Shown: positions 28,836 to 37,806, numbered from the stretch's first letter. The stretch: DNA of 64,000 bases from an uncultured Oscillospiraceae bacterium (GCA_902478605.1 CABSLQ010000001.1:32553-96552); one strand, 5' to 3'. Notes: generated by a model not told the origin, from the letters alone. Made by a program: numbers and translations.

Positions 28836-29561
28836 TTATGTACCGTCCGGCCCGTTCGGGCCGTGGGTTCCATGCGAACTTTCTTGCTTTTTCCCCTTTT
28901 GGAGACGGCGGACCATTTTCGCCAGATAATGGCCAATCCATACGAACAGCCCCATGGCCGCCAGATAATCCAGGAAAAAGAATACGATCGGCTCTTCAAA
29001 ATCGAAAAAGACAAACTGTGTCTGCAAAAACAGATACGCCGGAATTTCCCTGTGCACAAAGGCGTACGCGCCGTAAAGGGCGATCGCAAGCCCCGCGGTC
29101 CGCAGGAGGATGCCGCGCAGCCGGGAGCTTTTTCCGCACCATCTGCCCGCCACGCCCATCATGGTATTCCAGTGAATGCCAAGATGCAGGGACAGGCACA
29201 CAAACCCCCAGTAGGCGGACAGCATGTGCAGCATTCTGCCGAACCCCCGCCCGCCGCGGATGGGCAGGAAGGCAAACACCTCACGGGAGATAAGCACGGC
29301 GCTGACGAGGGAACCCAGCATGGTCAAAAGGACCAGCCCGGCCGCCAGGACCTGCAGCACCCGGAAAGGGGTATACCGTCCGCGGAACAGATTCTTGCTC
29401 CAGTTCCGATTCAGTATGTGGTGGCCGATGAACAGCACGAACATGCCCGCGCCGATCCACTCATGGGCCGTCCTGCCGATCAGTTCAAACGCCATAAGCA
29501 GCATCAGCAGAATGGTCATGCACAGATCCACAACGATTTTCATGATGGCCTTTGGTTTCAT
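28836..29561 (-). CDS. DUF4405 cytochrome b-like membrane protein
   Basis: This 241-residue integral membrane protein has about six helices. Histidines lie in helices as expected for bis-His heme ligation: AHEWIGAGMFVLFIGHHIL near the N-terminus, and RMLHMLSAYWGF with LHLGIHWN in the middle. These are DUF4405/cytochrome b561-like features. AGGAGG precedes the ATG. It is the most downstream gene of the flavodoxin-lipoprotein cluster, 118 nt after a hydrolase lipoprotein gene. An attractive inference is that it passes electrons across the membrane to the extracytoplasmic flavodoxins. Confidence 0.85.
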   Translation of the reverse strand: MKPKAIMKIVVDLCMTILLMLLMAFELIGRTAHEWIGAGMFVLFIGHHILNRNWSKNLFRGRYTPFRVLQVLAAGLVLLTMLGSLVSAVLISREVFAFLPIRGGRGFGRMLHMLSAYWGFVCLSLHLGIHWNTMMGVAGRWCGKSSRLRGILLRTAGLAIALYGAYAFVHREIPAYLFLQTQFVFFDFEEPIVFFFLDYLAAMGLFVWIGHYLAKMVRRLQKGKKQESSHGTHGPNGPDGT

Positions 29562-29679
29562 GGCGGCTGCCTCCTGTCTTTACGCATAATACGGGTCCCT
29601 AGTTTAAAATGGAAGCGGGTAAGGGCGTCGGAGGGACAGCACGCCTTGTGCGGGCTGCTTCATGGCGCGTTTTTCTCCG

Positions 29680-30564
29680 TTACCGGCTGTGGGAGATGAT
29701 CCAATTCCGTATGGACGTTTCCTCAAACACCACATTGCCGCCGCCGTGATAGTTGCCCGTAATGCCGCGCTGGGCGAACCAGTCCGCGTCCGGGGTTTGG
29801 ATTTGCAGCACCCCTTCGATCGCCTCCTCGCTCCAGCCCGCCTCCACATAGGCGGCGTGCAGACCGTCGTAGGCGTCACGGGCCCGCTGGGAGCCGTAAT
29901 ACTCGTCCCCCTCCGCCATAAAGATGTACACCGCCACCCCGTTTTCGGCGATGGGGGCGAATGTCCCGTCCCATTGGGAAGCGCCGTGGAGATAGGCGGC
30001 GTATAAATCGGGCCGCATGGAAACGGCCCGGGACATGGTTTCGCCGCCGGCGGAATAGCCCGCCGCATAAATGCGGCTTGTATCGATCGAAAAATGTTGC
30101 AGAAAATATTCCGTCAGTTCAATGGCCTGCCGTGCCGAGGTTTCCTGCCAGTCGGTGAGCTGAGCGGATACCACGATCATATCCTCCGGAAGCTCCGTCC
30201 AGCAGAGAAATCCGTTCCAGTCCAGATTCGAGCCGGCGGAATCCTCGCCAAACCACATCCGGTCATAGCCGGGCATGGCCATCATCAGGGGATACGTCCG
30301 ATCGGCGCTGTATCCTTCCGGCAGATAATAGCTGTAATGGATCGCGCCCGTCTCCCCTTCCAGGATCTGTTCCGCTATGAGGCCGGTCCGGGCGGGTACA
30401 TCGGACGGTGTGTCCGGCGTCCGGCCGGCGGACGGGGCGGTGCCTGCTGCCGGCGGCAGGGAAGCATTTTCTGCCGCAGGGGGGCCGGAAGCTCCGGTAC
30501 AGCCGGACAGGCAGAGCAGCAGGCTGCACAGCAGGGCAGCCGGCGCCATGCTTTTCGTTTTCAC
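29680..30564 (-). CDS. Secreted esterase/hydrolase lipoprotein
   Basis: A GTG at 30564 is taken as start because AGGGGAG lies 6-7 nt upstream and it opens MKTKSMAPAALLCSLLLCLSGC, a lipoprotein signal. The 294-residue product has an Ala/Pro linker followed by an alpha/beta hydrolase of PHB-depolymerase/feruloyl-esterase type. It contains YSYYLPEGY, MAMPGYDRMWFG and nucleophile elbow GYSAGG, with the catalytic His probably in the last 25 residues (NYHGGG). It follows the flavodoxin lipoprotein by 17 nt. The substrate is unknown. Confidence 0.85.
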   Translation of the reverse strand: MKTKSMAPAALLCSLLLCLSGCTGASGPPAAENASLPPAAGTAPSAGRTPDTPSDVPARTGLIAEQILEGETGAIHYSYYLPEGYSADRTYPLMMAMPGYDRMWFGEDSAGSNLDWNGFLCWTELPEDMIVVSAQLTDWQETSARQAIELTEYFLQHFSIDTSRIYAAGYSAGGETMSRAVSMRPDLYAAYLHGASQWDGTFAPIAENGVAVYIFMAEGDEYYGSQRARDAYDGLHAAYVEAGWSEEAIEGVLQIQTPDADWFAQRGITGNYHGGGNVVFEETSIRNWIISHSR

Positions 30565-30581
30565 GCCGATCTCCCCTTCGC

Positions 30582-31280
30582 TCAATAGCCGATCTCATCC
30601 AGCCAGGCGGCCACGTCGCCGGCGGCATCCGCCACCGTCCGCTCACTGACGGTAAAGCCATTCTCCACGACCGTGGCCTGCGGTTCCAGCTCCTGAATCG
30701 TCTGGATGGTGCGGGAGAACCGGCTGCCGTTATGGACATTAAAGGGGATGAGGGTCTTGCCGGAAAAATCGTACTCGTCAAAGAAGCTGTACACCGCCAT
30801 CGGGAGATCGGCCCACCAGTTGGGATACCCGATGAAAATGGTGTCGTACTGTTCCGGATTTTCGATGTGGGAGGTCAGCGCCGGGCGGGCATTTTCGTCC
30901 TGTTCCTGGGCGGCATAGTCGATGAGCTCTCCGCCGTCGGCGGGATATACCACGGCGGTATGGATGGAAAACAGGTCCCCGCCCACATTCTCACGGATCA
31001 TATCGGCCACAACCCGGAGGCGTCCCACCGCCTCCCCGTTTATCATGGTATAGCTGGCAGAGGCAACGGCATCCACGCCGCTGTTCTCCGCGGCGGTAAA
31101 GTACGCGATCAGAATACGGCCGCCATCCGTCTGGGCGGATGGCGAGGTTGCGGAGCCGGACAGAGTCAGAACCGCACTTTGGTCGCCATCCGGCTCCGCG
31201 GTATTTTCGCAGGCGGTGAGAACCAGGGCCAGCACGGCGGCAAGCCCTGCAGCAAGCGATTTTTTCAGAAACGATTTCAT
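30582..31280 (-). CDS. Flavodoxin-like lipoprotein 1
   Basis: This 232-residue protein has lipobox LTAC and a flavodoxin_4-type domain: ILIAYFTAAEN, then an inserted loop before GRLRVVADMIRENVGGDLF, the FMN-stacking loop FIGYPNWWADLPMAVYSFF, and GKTLIPFNVHNGS. The phosphate-binding loop is not the canonical TxTGNT, so FMN affinity may differ from the class at 36276 and 36932. The protein is exported and lipid-anchored, unusual for flavodoxins, which are normally cytosolic. It lies between the aldo/keto reductase and hydrolase genes. Confidence 0.9.
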   Translation of the reverse strand: MKSFLKKSLAAGLAAVLALVLTACENTAEPDGDQSAVLTLSGSATSPSAQTDGGRILIAYFTAAENSGVDAVASASYTMINGEAVGRLRVVADMIRENVGGDLFSIHTAVVYPADGGELIDYAAQEQDENARPALTSHIENPEQYDTIFIGYPNWWADLPMAVYSFFDEYDFSGKTLIPFNVHNGSRFSRTIQTIQELEPQATVVENGFTVSERTVADAAGDVAAWLDEIGY

Positions 31281-31349
31281 TTGTGTTCACTCCGTTTGGC
31301 TTTTATTTGCAGCAGAAGCCCGCGCCGGGGTCTCTGCCCTTTTCCGGGA

Positions 31350-32204
31350 TCAGACCTGTCTGGTTTTGCCCATATTGGTCAGCATTTCCACCGTTGCGGG
31401 ATCATAATGGGAGAAGAACAGGCTTTCGCCCTCGTCGAGCTGGCGGATTGCCTCCATGTCCTCCTCGCGCAGGGTAAAGTCAAACACCTGCAGGTTCTGT
31501 TCCATGCGCTCCCGGTGGGTGGTCTTGGGGATCACCACCACATCGGACTGGATCAGAAAGCGCAGCGCCGTCTGGGCGGCGGATTTGCCGTATTGGGCGC
31601 CGATTGCCGTCAGCACCGGATTGGTGAAGAAATCCTTCCGGCCTTCCGCAAAGGGGCCCCAGGATTCGTGCTGCACCCCGTACTTTTTCATGTAGGCATG
31701 CGCGGTTTTCTGCTGCTGGAACACATGGGTTTCCACCTGGTTGACGGCGGGCGTAACCTGCGCGAACTGGCACAGGTCGATGAGCCGGTCGGGGTAGAAA
31801 TTGGACACGCCGATGGCCCGGAGCTTTCCGGCCTTGTAGGCTTCCTCCATGGCCCGGTAGGTGCCGTAATAATCGCCGAAGGGCTGGTGGATAAGCAGCA
31901 GATCCAGGTAATCGGTCTGCAGATTCTGCAGGGATTTATCAATGGAAGCCTTGGCCTTTTCATATCCGGCGTTGGAAATCCACACCTTGGTGGTGAGGAA
32001 CAGCTCCTGCCGGGGGGCGCCGCATTTTTTGACCGCGCTGCCGACCGCTTCTTCATTGCCGTAAGACTGCGCCGTATCAATCGCCCGATACCCCACGCGG
32101 ATCGCGTCCAGCACACAGCGTTCACATTCCTCATGGCCCACCTGGAACACGCCATAGCCGATCTGGGGCATCTTCACACCATTATGCAGTGTTACATATT
32201 GCAT
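31350..32204 (-). CDS. Aldo/keto reductase
   Basis: The 284-residue NADPH-dependent oxidoreductase has the catalytic tetrad Asp (AIDTAQSYGNE), Tyr in the same motif, Lys (TTKVWI) and His (LIHQPF), and the NADP-binding IPKTTHRERM. It reduces aldehydes or ketones and resembles 2,5-diketogluconate reductases. No signal peptide is present, so it is cytosolic. It is the first gene after a promoter sharing the 20-bp box with 40094-40113. Confidence 0.93.
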   Translation of the reverse strand: MQYVTLHNGVKMPQIGYGVFQVGHEECERCVLDAIRVGYRAIDTAQSYGNEEAVGSAVKKCGAPRQELFLTTKVWISNAGYEKAKASIDKSLQNLQTDYLDLLLIHQPFGDYYGTYRAMEEAYKAGKLRAIGVSNFYPDRLIDLCQFAQVTPAVNQVETHVFQQQKTAHAYMKKYGVQHESWGPFAEGRKDFFTNPVLTAIGAQYGKSAAQTALRFLIQSDVVVIPKTTHRERMEQNLQVFDFTLREEDMEAIRQLDEGESLFFSHYDPATVEMLTNMGKTRQV

Positions 32205-32237
32205 AGCGGATACCTTCCTTCCCTGGATTCTGATCCC

Positions 32238-32281
32238 ATTGTACCGGTTTTGACCGGTTTACAGAAGTCTCGATCCGTTAT
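32238..32281 (-). promoter_or_regulatory. Promoter with shared 20-bp box, copy A
   Basis: The element CAGAAGTCTCGATCCGTTAT (32262-32281) recurs with one change at 40094-40113. Reading leftward it supplies the -35 TTCTGT (32266-32261). TACAAT (32243-32238) follows after exactly 17 bp. Copy B has the same geometry, so the box is probably an activator site overlapping the -35. Confidence 0.75.
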
Positions 32282-32321
32282 GCGGTTTGAACGCAGAGGT
32301 TAATACTACAGGCAAGGGCAT

Positions 32322-32353
32322 AAAAAAGCGGCGGGCAGCCGCCCACCGCTTTT
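32322..32353 (-). terminator. Terminator after the DHFR-type gene
   Basis: The leftward stem AAAAGCGG...CCGCTTTTTT with an inner GC helix ends in a T-run, four bases beyond the stop of the 32357-33076 gene. It separates that operon from the aldo/keto reductase promoter. Confidence 0.8.
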
Positions 32354-32356
32354 CGC

Positions 32357-33076
32357 CTATATTCTCTGCTTTTTGGCATCATACCGCAGCCAAAGCCCGT
32401 TTCCGTCCAACACCTTTGCCTCCCGCAGAGTGAACGCAACGGGACCGTGAGGCGGCAGGAACGCCGCCTGCTCAAAGATGGAGACCGCGGCGGTGCCGCC
32501 GTCCGCCACCGGGGCGACGACCAGGCTCACCTCGTCGATCAGCCCCTCCTGCAAAAACGACCAGTTGGTTACGCCGCCGCCGGCGATCATCAGCCGGTCC
32601 ATGCCGAAAAGGTCTTGCAGCTTTTGCAGCAGCAGGGCGCAGTCCAGCCGCCTGTCTCCCGCGATGACATAGGAAACGCCGCGCTCCCGCAGATAGGCGA
32701 GATACGCGGGGGACGCCATCCCGGTCAACGCTTCTATCACATGCGCGGCCGGCCGGCCCTTCTTTTCCAGTACGCCGGAGGAAAAGCCCAGCTCGCCCGC
32801 GGGGTCAACCGAAACGATGAAGTTTCCCAAAGCCCGGCCCTCTTCGCTGACCCAATCCGCCTTGGGAACCGAATGGTCGGCGGAGGCCGGTACCGGGGCT
32901 TTTCCGTCGGCGTAGCCGCCCAGCATGGTGGTCGTACCATAGAGGGTGGCCTGGCAGTTGTAAAAGCCCCGCAGCTCCCCATAGGCCTTTAATGCGGGCG
33001 CCGTTTCCGGTGCGCTGAAAAACGCCCCGTCGATCTTCCCGTCCAGGGAAGCGAGCATATGACAGACAGTGAACAT
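32357..33076 (-). CDS. RibD/DHFR-type reductase family protein
   Basis: The start MFTVCHMLASLDGKIDG at 33076 has GGAGAA 7 nt upstream, and an ATG at 33091 is the alternative. The 239-residue protein has the DHFR-like NADPH fold seen in the RibD C-terminal domain. It contains LASLDGKIDGAF, TTTMLGGYA, and MIAGGGVTNWSFLQEGLIDEVSLVVAPV. It probably reduces a small heterocyclic or carbonyl substrate. The adjacent flavin reductase hints at a flavin link, which is speculative. Confidence 0.88.
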   Translation of the reverse strand: MFTVCHMLASLDGKIDGAFFSAPETAPALKAYGELRGFYNCQATLYGTTTMLGGYADGKAPVPASADHSVPKADWVSEEGRALGNFIVSVDPAGELGFSSGVLEKKGRPAAHVIEALTGMASPAYLAYLRERGVSYVIAGDRRLDCALLLQKLQDLFGMDRLMIAGGGVTNWSFLQEGLIDEVSLVVAPVADGGTAAVSIFEQAAFLPPHGPVAFTLREAKVLDGNGLWLRYDAKKQRI

Positions 33077-33077
33077 A

Positions 33078-33401
33078 TCACGCTTCTCCATAGACTTCCT
33101 TGGCCATCCGCAGGGCGGCCCACGCCTTGGGCCAGCCCGCATAGAAGGCAAGCTGGGTCAGGGCTTCGCTCATCTCGGTCACGGTCACGCCGTTGGCTTT
33201 GGCCCGCTCTATGTGGTGAAGGAGCGAGCTGTCCAGAATCCCGCTGGCCATCAGGGCCGAAACCGTGATCAGACTGCGGTCACGGGCCGAGAGCTTGTCC
33301 TCCCGCGACCAGACTTCTCCAAACAGCACATCATCGTTAAGCTGCGCAAATTTCGGCGCAAAGCCGTTCATGGCATCCCGGCCGGCTGTCACTTTATCCA
33401 T
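33078..33401 (-). CDS. Carboxymuconolactone decarboxylase-family protein
   Basis: This 107-residue CMD-fold protein contains LSARDRSLITVSALMASG, HHIERAKANGVTVTEMSEAL and FYAGWPKAWAAL. The CxxC/CxxH of AhpD-type peroxidases is absent (SLLHH instead), so it is not expected to be an AhpD-like disulfide enzyme. It sits between flavin reductase and DHFR-type genes, an arrangement common in clostridial oxidoreductase clusters. Confidence 0.92.
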   Translation of the reverse strand: MDKVTAGRDAMNGFAPKFAQLNDDVLFGEVWSREDKLSARDRSLITVSALMASGILDSSLLHHIERAKANGVTVTEMSEALTQLAFYAGWPKAWAALRMAKEVYGEA

Positions 33402-33421
33402 GGTGTATCCTCCTGTATTTC

Positions 33422-33979
33422 TTATTGCCGTTGTGCGCCGTCTTTAAAGGCGTTGCCCACCTTTTCGCCCAGCACATGGTAGGCATTGTGTGCCGGTTCA
33501 AAGGAGATGGGACGGAATTTGGCCAGATCGATGCTGCCCTCCGCGTCCAAAACGCTCTCATCGGCGCTGACGTTGACAATCTGGCCGATGATGTTCCCGT
33601 CCTCGTTCACCTTGATCAGCCGGCACTCCAGCGCCACAGGCAGTTCATCGATCAGCGGCGCGTCCACCCATTCGCTTTTCGTCACATGCAGGCCGGCCTT
33701 TTCCAGCTTGTGCGGTTCCTTGTTGGCGGAAACCATCCCCACGTAGTCCGACGCCACCACATGGGCGGCATCCGCAAAGCTGACCGTGAAGGCTTTTCTG
33801 GCCTTGATGTTGGCGGTGGTCTTATGCCCCGCGCTCAGGCAGAGCACCACCTTGTCGGCGTCGTACAGGCCGCCCCAGGCGGCGTTCATGGCGTCGGCCG
33901 TGCCGTCTTCGCTGTAGGTGCCGATAATCAGAACCGGCAGGGGGTAAAACCAGGATTTCGTTCCGAAATTTTTGCGCAT
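33422..33979 (-). CDS. Flavin reductase-like FMN-binding protein
   Basis: This 185-residue split-barrel protein of the DIM6/NTAB family has LPVLIIGTYSEDGTADAMNAAWGG, the FMN-contacting segment AGHKTTANIKARKAFTVSF, and CRLIKVNEDGNIIGQIV. It is cytosolic and probably reduces FMN or a small substrate with NAD(P)H. It is the first gene of a three-gene operon under its own promoter (34062-34090). GGAGT precedes the ATG. Confidence 0.92.
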   Translation of the reverse strand: MRKNFGTKSWFYPLPVLIIGTYSEDGTADAMNAAWGGLYDADKVVLCLSAGHKTTANIKARKAFTVSFADAAHVVASDYVGMVSANKEPHKLEKAGLHVTKSEWVDAPLIDELPVALECRLIKVNEDGNIIGQIVNVSADESVLDAEGSIDLAKFRPISFEPAHNAYHVLGEKVGNAFKDGAQRQ

Positions 33980-34061
33980 GACTGCTCACTCCTGTAAAAA
34001 TATTGTAATATGGAAACGGGGCCAAAGAGAGCGGCGCTCTGCATTGCCCGCTCATACAGGT

Positions 34062-34090
34062 ATTGTAGCATCTCGTGCCTCCGTTGCCAA
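34062..34090 (-). promoter_or_regulatory. Promoter of the flavin reductase operon
   Basis: Leftward TTGGCA (34090-34085) and TACAAT (34067-34062) are spaced 17 bp. The shared 20-bp box of the two flanking operons is absent here, so this transcript is probably regulated separately. Confidence 0.7.
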
Positions 34091-34149
34091 TCATAATCTT
34101 TTCGGGTAAGTGGTTCCAAAGACAGAGGCTGCCCTGCGCCCGCTCCTGT

Positions 34150-35517
34150 TCAGTTGCCGGAGAAGATCCGCGTCAGCCACGAATCGTAGGCGGGAATCCA
34201 CCCTCCCTGTGCGCCGAATCCGTGGGGCATATCGTCCAACTGAAGCCGCTCCACGGCCACGCCCGCTTGCTCCGCCGCGTCCGCGTTGGCCAAAAACTGG
34301 CGGTAAAACGGGTCGCGGGTGCCATAGCAGTAAAAGGTAGGCGGCAGGCCGCCGGAGCGCAGCAGCTCCACGTCGGTGGTTCCCACGCTGAGGCGCCCAT
34401 AGAAGGCATAGATCATGCCGCAGGCCGCCGCGTCGGCCGAGATAGCGTCCAGTGCATCCGGCCGATAGTCCGGATCCAGCGCCGTGCCGTTGACCTGCCC
34501 GTCGAAGTGCAGAAGCATCTCACCGCTCAAAATGCCGCCCGCAGAAAAGCCCATCACGGCGATATCCGCCGGATCGATGCCGTATTCTTCGGCATGGGCG
34601 CGCACAAACCGCACCGCCCGCGCCAGATCCAGCGCCCCCTCCTGCTGGGTGTAGGGGCGCAGCCGGTAATCCACCACAAAGCTCTGATATCCCCGCGCGC
34701 TTAACGCTTCGGCCACATCCACGCCTTCCGGCTGGTCGCTGCGGAACTGGAACGCGCCGCCGGGACAGATGAGCACCGCCCCCTTAATCGGCGTGCCCTC
34801 CGGCACCGGGAAGCTGGTGAGATAAGGCCGGAAATCCGGGTCGTCAGAGTAACCGCCGTCGTTGACGGTATATGCCGTGGCGGCGGGCGCACGGCCCTCC
34901 TCCCAGAGATACAATACCTGCTGCTCATGCGGTGTCACGGCCGCCGTGGCCACCGTATTGCCGTCCCCGCTTTCCGGGACAAAGGCCTCGTCGGTAAGCC
35001 CCAGGCTTTCCGCCCACTCGATAATGGTCCCTTCCGCCGTGTCCCCGGAGAAAAGCAGGGCACTGTCCCCCAGCAGCGCGCCGGGCTGCCGCTGCGAAAT
35101 GGCGGAGAAGATGGCCGCCGCATCATTCCCTTCGCCGGTGACAAAGGGATAAATCGTCCGGGCGCCCAAATCGCCGGCCTCCAGGAACGCCTGCACCATG
35201 TCAGGCAGGACGTTGTGTTCCGCCGCAAAGCCCAGCAGGACGAATTCATAGGAGGAGAGATCTTCCGCCTTCCCGTCTTCCAGCACCATCCGGTCACCGC
35301 CAAGCGTCTCCTGGAGCAAAGCGGCTGCCCGTGTAATGGCGTCACCGTCCTCCTGAGGGGCATAGGCGATCAAAATGGGGGATCGGTTTGACTGCACGGC
35401 GCTGTCCTCCCCTCCGGAGACCCCCTCCGCCCGGGAGGAGGTCCCCGGGGCGCGGCTGCAGGCGGCCAGACTGCCTAGCAGCGCCAGCAGCAGCAAAATG
35501 GTACGAGCTCTTTTCAA
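34150..35517 (-). CDS. Flavodoxin-like/alpha-beta hydrolase fusion lipoprotein
   Basis: This 455-residue lipoprotein (lipobox LAAC) has a TTG start and two domains. Residues about 45-170 are a degenerate flavodoxin fold (PILIAYAPQEDGDAITRAA, FVLLGFAAEHNVL), lacking the GYPxWW FMN loop. Residues about 200-455 are an acetylxylan-esterase-like alpha/beta hydrolase. It has oxyanion region CPGGAFQF, nucleophile elbow GFSAGG, and catalytic His in DDMPHGFGAQGG near the C-terminus. It is the last gene of the box-B operon, 20 nt after a flavodoxin lipoprotein. A single chain joining the two protein types of the cluster supports a functional link between them. Confidence 0.88.
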   Translation of the reverse strand: MKRARTILLLLALLGSLAACSRAPGTSSRAEGVSGGEDSAVQSNRSPILIAYAPQEDGDAITRAAALLQETLGGDRMVLEDGKAEDLSSYEFVLLGFAAEHNVLPDMVQAFLEAGDLGARTIYPFVTGEGNDAAAIFSAISQRQPGALLGDSALLFSGDTAEGTIIEWAESLGLTDEAFVPESGDGNTVATAAVTPHEQQVLYLWEEGRAPAATAYTVNDGGYSDDPDFRPYLTSFPVPEGTPIKGAVLICPGGAFQFRSDQPEGVDVAEALSARGYQSFVVDYRLRPYTQQEGALDLARAVRFVRAHAEEYGIDPADIAVMGFSAGGILSGEMLLHFDGQVNGTALDPDYRPDALDAISADAAACGMIYAFYGRLSVGTTDVELLRSGGLPPTFYCYGTRDPFYRQFLANADAAEQAGVAVERLQLDDMPHGFGAQGGWIPAYDSWLTRIFSGN

Positions 35518-35536
35518 GAGAAACGCCTCTTTTCCC

Positions 35537-36247
35537 TTATAAGCCCAGGCTTTCCACCCAGGCGGCTATCTCTTCCGCACTGTCCGCCACATCGTTGCGG
35601 GAAATGGTCAGACCGTTCTCGCTGACCGTCGCTCCCGGCTGCAGCGCGGCAATGGTGCTTTCGGTCCGGGAGAAGCCGCTGCCGCCGTGGGGACAGAAGG
35701 GGATAATGGTTTTACCGGAGAAATCGTATTCCCCCAGGAAGGTATACAGCGCCTGGGGCATATCGCCCCACCAGTTGGGATACCCCAGCAGCACGGTATC
35801 GTACCGGTCCAGATTCTCTATATGGGTGGCAAGCGCAGGGCGGACATCTTCGTCCTGCTCCTCCGCCGCCTGATCCACCAGCGGATCGTGATCCAGGGGG
35901 TACGGCTGTACCGTTTCAATCCGGAACAGGTCGCCGCCCACCGTCTCCTGTATGATGGCGGCCATATATTCCACATTGCCCATAGCCTGCCCGTCGCGGA
36001 CCACAATACTGGCCCCGGCGATGGCGTCCACACCGCTGGTATCCACATCCTCCGGCATGGTGAAATAGGCAATGAGGATGCCGGAACCGGTTCCTTCGGC
36101 GGGCGAGCCCTCCGAGCCGCCGGTTTGGTCAGCCGCCGAAGAGGGCGAAGGGGCCGGTGCGTTGGAGGAGGCCGTCCTTTCGCTGTTGCATGCGGCGAGG
36201 CTGATCGCCAGCGCCAAAGCCAGAAAAACAGGCCATATCCGTTTCAT
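35537..36247 (-). CDS. Flavodoxin-like lipoprotein 2
   Basis: This 236-residue lipoprotein (LAAC) has a Ser/Pro linker and a flavodoxin domain with ILIAYFTMPEDVDTSGVDA, an insertion, then GNVEYMAAIIQETVGGDLF, FMN loop LGYPNWWGDMPQALYTFL and GKTIIPFCPHGGSGFS. It shares the inserted-loop architecture of lipoprotein 1. GGAG lies before the ATG. It lies between lipoprotein 3 and the fusion lipoprotein genes. Confidence 0.9.
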   Translation of the reverse strand: MKRIWPVFLALALAISLAACNSERTASSNAPAPSPSSAADQTGGSEGSPAEGTGSGILIAYFTMPEDVDTSGVDAIAGASIVVRDGQAMGNVEYMAAIIQETVGGDLFRIETVQPYPLDHDPLVDQAAEEQDEDVRPALATHIENLDRYDTVLLGYPNWWGDMPQALYTFLGEYDFSGKTIIPFCPHGGSGFSRTESTIAALQPGATVSENGLTISRNDVADSAEEIAAWVESLGL

Positions 36248-36275
36248 CCGGGTTGTCTCCTTTCCGCGGTTTTGT

Positions 36276-36902
36276 TTACAGATTCAGGCCCTCCAGCCAT
36301 TCCCGCACGTCCTCTTCGCTGACGCTCGAGCGGAACCGATGGCCCTCCAGCCAGTTTCCGGTACCGGCCATTTCCGCCAGCAGCTCGCCGCTTTCGCCCA
36401 GACCGGAGCTTGCCGAGGTGCAGAACGGGATCACGGTCTTGCCGGTGAAGTCGTTGGCTTCGATGAAATCGTCCACCGGCCAGGCGGCAATCCCCCACCA
36501 AATCGGATAGCCGATGAACACCGTGTCGTATTCCGCCCAGTTGTCCACCGTGTCCGCCGTCAGCTCCACATTCCGCAGGTCCTCATTTTCATGCTCCTGC
36601 GAAACCCGGCTGTCCGCATTGCCATAGTTCAAATCCTCGCTGGTGTAGGGGTCGGCGGGTACCAGCTCGAACAGATCGCCGCCGGTGATCGCCGCAATAT
36701 GGTTTGCCGCTTCCTCCGTGTTGCCGGTGGCGGAAAAATAGGCCACCAGGGTTTTGCCGGTTTCGGCTTCTGCCCCCTGCGTGGAGGCGCTGCTTGACGC
36801 GGGCGCCGGGGTGCCGGACGAACCGGATGGGGTTTCGCCATTGCAGGCCGCAAGGCCGCATACCATCACAAGTCCCATGAACAGCGCGGTAAGCTTTTTC
36901 AT
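36276..36902 (-). CDS. Flavodoxin-like lipoprotein 3 (canonical P-loop)
   Basis: The start MKKLTALFMG at 36902 has AAAGGTGA upstream. The 208-residue lipoprotein (LAAC) has an Ala/Ser linker and a compact flavodoxin domain with the canonical phosphate loop YFSATGNTEEAANHI, YDTVFIGYPIWWGIAAWPV and GKTVIPFCTSASSG. FMN binding is expected. It is 28 nt upstream of lipoprotein 2. Confidence 0.9.
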   Translation of the reverse strand: MKKLTALFMGLVMVCGLAACNGETPSGSSGTPAPASSSASTQGAEAETGKTLVAYFSATGNTEEAANHIAAITGGDLFELVPADPYTSEDLNYGNADSRVSQEHENEDLRNVELTADTVDNWAEYDTVFIGYPIWWGIAAWPVDDFIEANDFTGKTVIPFCTSASSGLGESGELLAEMAGTGNWLEGHRFRSSVSEEDVREWLEGLNL

Positions 36903-36931
36903 CAAAATCACCTTTCTCTTTCTTTATACTT

Positions 36932-37792
36932 TTAAAATCCGTTGCCGGACAAATACGCGTCGATGGCCGCTGTGTCGGCCGGCCGTTCAAACAGGCCGTC
37001 GTGGACGGAGGCATTGGGGGCGCAGTCCCGGACAAAGTCCATCGCATTACGGAACTGCCCATCATCCATGGAGGCGGATTGGGTAAACGGATAGATGTCC
37101 ATACCCGTCAAGTCATAGCTTTCCAGAAAAGTCCCGATAATCATCGGCGCCGTATGCCACCAGATGGGAAAGCCGATAAACAGGCGGTCATACTGTTCGA
37201 GCGAAGCGGGGGGATTTAAGATAGCGGGGCGGGCATTGCTGTCCCGTTCTTCCAGCGCCACCTCCGTGCACGCCGTGTAATCGGTCGGATAAGCCTGCGC
37301 GGGCTGTATCTCATACAGTTCGGCGCCGATGGCATCCCGGATATAGTTTGCCATCCTTTCGGTATTTCCCGCAGACGACCAGGAAAAGTACACGACCAGC
37401 GTCTTGCTGTCCGACGGGCGGGCGGTGGGCTGCGTCTGTACGGTGCTCGTCGCCGTCGTTTCCGGCTCGGCGGCCGTGGACGAAGTGGTCGCCGCCTCCG
37501 AGGCGGGCGGATTGGACGAGGTACTCGCAGAGGCCGCGGGGGCACTCGTCCTGCGGCTTGTCGTGCCCGCCGCGCCGGTCTGCCGGCTGCTGCCCGGGGT
37601 CCGCGTGCTGGCGGACGAAGTCTCCTGCGTCGCCGCAGAGGTTTCCGCGGTGGCGGACGGCGTCTCCGAAGCGGAGGAGGCCGTGGTGCCCGTCTGACCC
37701 GCTGGCTGGGATGGCGCCGCTTCCCGGCTGCCGCAGGCGGCAAGGCCGCACATCAGTACAACGCTCATGAAAAGGGCGGCGAATTTTTTCAT
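36932..37792 (-). CDS. Flavodoxin-like lipoprotein 4 with long Thr/Ser stalk
   Basis: The start MKKFAALFMS at 37792 has AAAGGAG 7 nt upstream. The 286-residue lipoprotein (LAAC) has an extended Thr/Ser/Ala stalk (about residues 25-130), long enough to reach into the wall. Its flavodoxin domain has phosphate loop YFSWSSAGNTERMANYI, LFIGFPIWWHTAPMII and DIYPFTQSASMD. It follows the alcohol dehydrogenase gene by 14 nt. Confidence 0.9.
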   Translation of the reverse strand: MKKFAALFMSVVLMCGLAACGSREAAPSQPAGQTGTTASSASETPSATAETSAATQETSSASTRTPGSSRQTGAAGTTSRRTSAPAASASTSSNPPASEAATTSSTAAEPETTATSTVQTQPTARPSDSKTLVVYFSWSSAGNTERMANYIRDAIGAELYEIQPAQAYPTDYTACTEVALEERDSNARPAILNPPASLEQYDRLFIGFPIWWHTAPMIIGTFLESYDLTGMDIYPFTQSASMDDGQFRNAMDFVRDCAPNASVHDGLFERPADTAAIDAYLSGNGF

Positions 37793-37806
37793 GCTGACGG
37801 CTCCTT

